Shown: piece by piece, positions 32,622 to 33,021 of the stretch
Layout: each line of letters begins with the position of its first letter
Position numbering within the stretch: position 1 is the first letter of the stretch
Source of the DNA: Owenweeksia sp.
GTDB lineage: Bacteria; Bacteroidota; Bacteroidia; Flavobacteriales; Schleiferiaceae
NCBI GenBank assembly: GCA_028285465.1
Contig: JANQPD010000001.1
Span: 1 to 33,021, forward strand
Reading direction: 5' to 3'
DNA: 33,021 nt
Program-made: the position numbers and the translations under genes
Notes under the pieces: generated by a model
Told to the model about the DNA's origin: nothing
The model's database searches: none
Seen by the model: only the letters and a program-made list of their open reading frames with translations

Positions 32622-33021
32622 ATGGAACAACACAAGATATTACTGGTTGAGGACGATGCAAACTTTGGTGCAGTGCTGCGGGATTACCTCGAGCTACATG
32701 ATTTTGAGGTTATATTGGAAAAAGACGGCATATTAGGTATGCTGGCGTTTAAAAAACACGAGCCGGCTGTCTGTATCCTCGATGTGATGATGCCTAATAA
32801 AGATGGGTTTACGCTGGCTAAAGAAATTCGTGACCTCGACAAAGAAGTGCCGCTTATATTCCTGACGGCTAAAACACTTAAGCAGGATATTCTCAATGGT
32901 TACCAGATCGGGGCGGATGATTATTTAACCAAGCCTTTTGATTCTGAGGTATTGCTCTATAAGATCAAGGCGCTCCTGCAGCGCAGCCAGGTCCCCCCGG
33001 AGGCCGAAGAAACGGTGGTTC
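32622..33021 (+). CDS. Response regulator (partial, cut by window end)
   Basis: The frame starts MEQHKILLVEDD and is open to the last base (133 residues seen). The receiver domain is complete: acidic pocket D11-D12, phosphoacceptor D54 (CILDVMMPNKDGF), T82 (FLTAKT) and K104 (YLTKPF). A linker begins at ~120 (LLQRSQVPPEAEE), as in OmpR-family regulators, so a winged-helix DNA-binding domain is expected beyond the edge. A PglZ-type (PorX) output cannot be excluded from this piece. It is 12 bp behind the RprX-like kinase in one operon, so it is most likely an RprY-like regulator. Confidence 0.93.
   Translation, partial: MEQHKILLVEDDANFGAVLRDYLELHDFEVILEKDGILGMLAFKKHEPAVCILDVMMPNKDGFTLAKEIRDLDKEVPLIFLTAKTLKQDILNGYQIGADDYLTKPFDSEVLLYKIKALLQRSQVPPEAEETVV

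Overview
The window is an ordinary, densely packed stretch of a Bacteroidota chromosome, most likely from the class Flavobacteriia or a close relative. The evidence is of four kinds. There is a type IX secretion (T9SS) sorting domain at 30502-30918, a TonB-dependent receptor with an N-terminal carboxypeptidase-regulatory-like domain, and an archaeal/eukaryotic-type prolyl-tRNA synthetase. Promoters follow the Bacteroidota pattern TTG-N18/19-TAnnTTTG, with four complete matches. Start codons usually sit behind A-rich leaders rather than clear Shine-Dalgarno sites. A REP-like repeat built on TCGACTTCGCTCG lies at the left edge. I see no IS element, prophage, plasmid gene, CRISPR array or toxin-antitoxin pair.

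Layout, left to right. 1-231: two diverged tandem copies of a ~124-bp repeat. 232-2411 (-): folE-cysS operon behind a strong promoter and a 5'-leader hairpin. 2569-5790 (-): a large secreted Asp-box/BNR propeller protein. 5895-8869 (-): an OmpP1/FadL-type outer-membrane protein and a Gly/Trp- and Ser/Arg-rich lipoprotein. 8953-11150 (+), divergent: proS and an unknown conserved protein. 11211-11557 (+): tRNA-Glu(UUC) and rpsT on one transcript, closed by a terminator shared with the convergent TIGR01777-type epimerase (11609-12511, -). 12635-13201 (+): a hypothetical protein. 13215-14402 (-): a di-haem cytochrome c peroxidase lipoprotein. 14638-16251 (+): an NAD(P)-dependent reductase and a Crp/Fnr-like regulator. 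16262-17107 (-): menB. 17225-19495 (-): aconitase. 19772-22648 (-): aspartoacylase-like hydrolase, purB and a helical protein. 22709-24317 (-): an RlmI-type rRNA methyltransferase and an orphan HsdR_N-like nuclease-fold protein. 24389-27777 (+): holA and a TonB-dependent receptor. 27851-30399 (-): a GT2 lipid-sugar synthase and a GT39-type membrane glycosyltransferase ending in MORN repeats. 30502-30918 (-): a tiny T9SS-sorted protein. 31062-33021 (+): an RprX/RprY-like two-component system whose regulator is cut by the window edge.

Most genes are housekeeping: translation (cysS, proS, rpsT, tRNA-Glu, rlmI-like), replication (holA), purine, pteridine and menaquinone synthesis, and the TCA cycle. 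The envelope genes give the window its character: secreted propeller, FadL-like barrel, low-complexity lipoprotein, TonB receptor, GT2/GT39 pair, T9SS mini-protein and envelope sensor kinase. I found no clear-cut new multi-gene system. The best leads are the stand-alone T9SS sorting-domain protein beside the sensor kinase, the GT39-MORN fusion paired with a GT2 enzyme, the SR-tailed lipoprotein, the orphan HsdR_N protein, and the nested inverted repeats upstream of aconitase.
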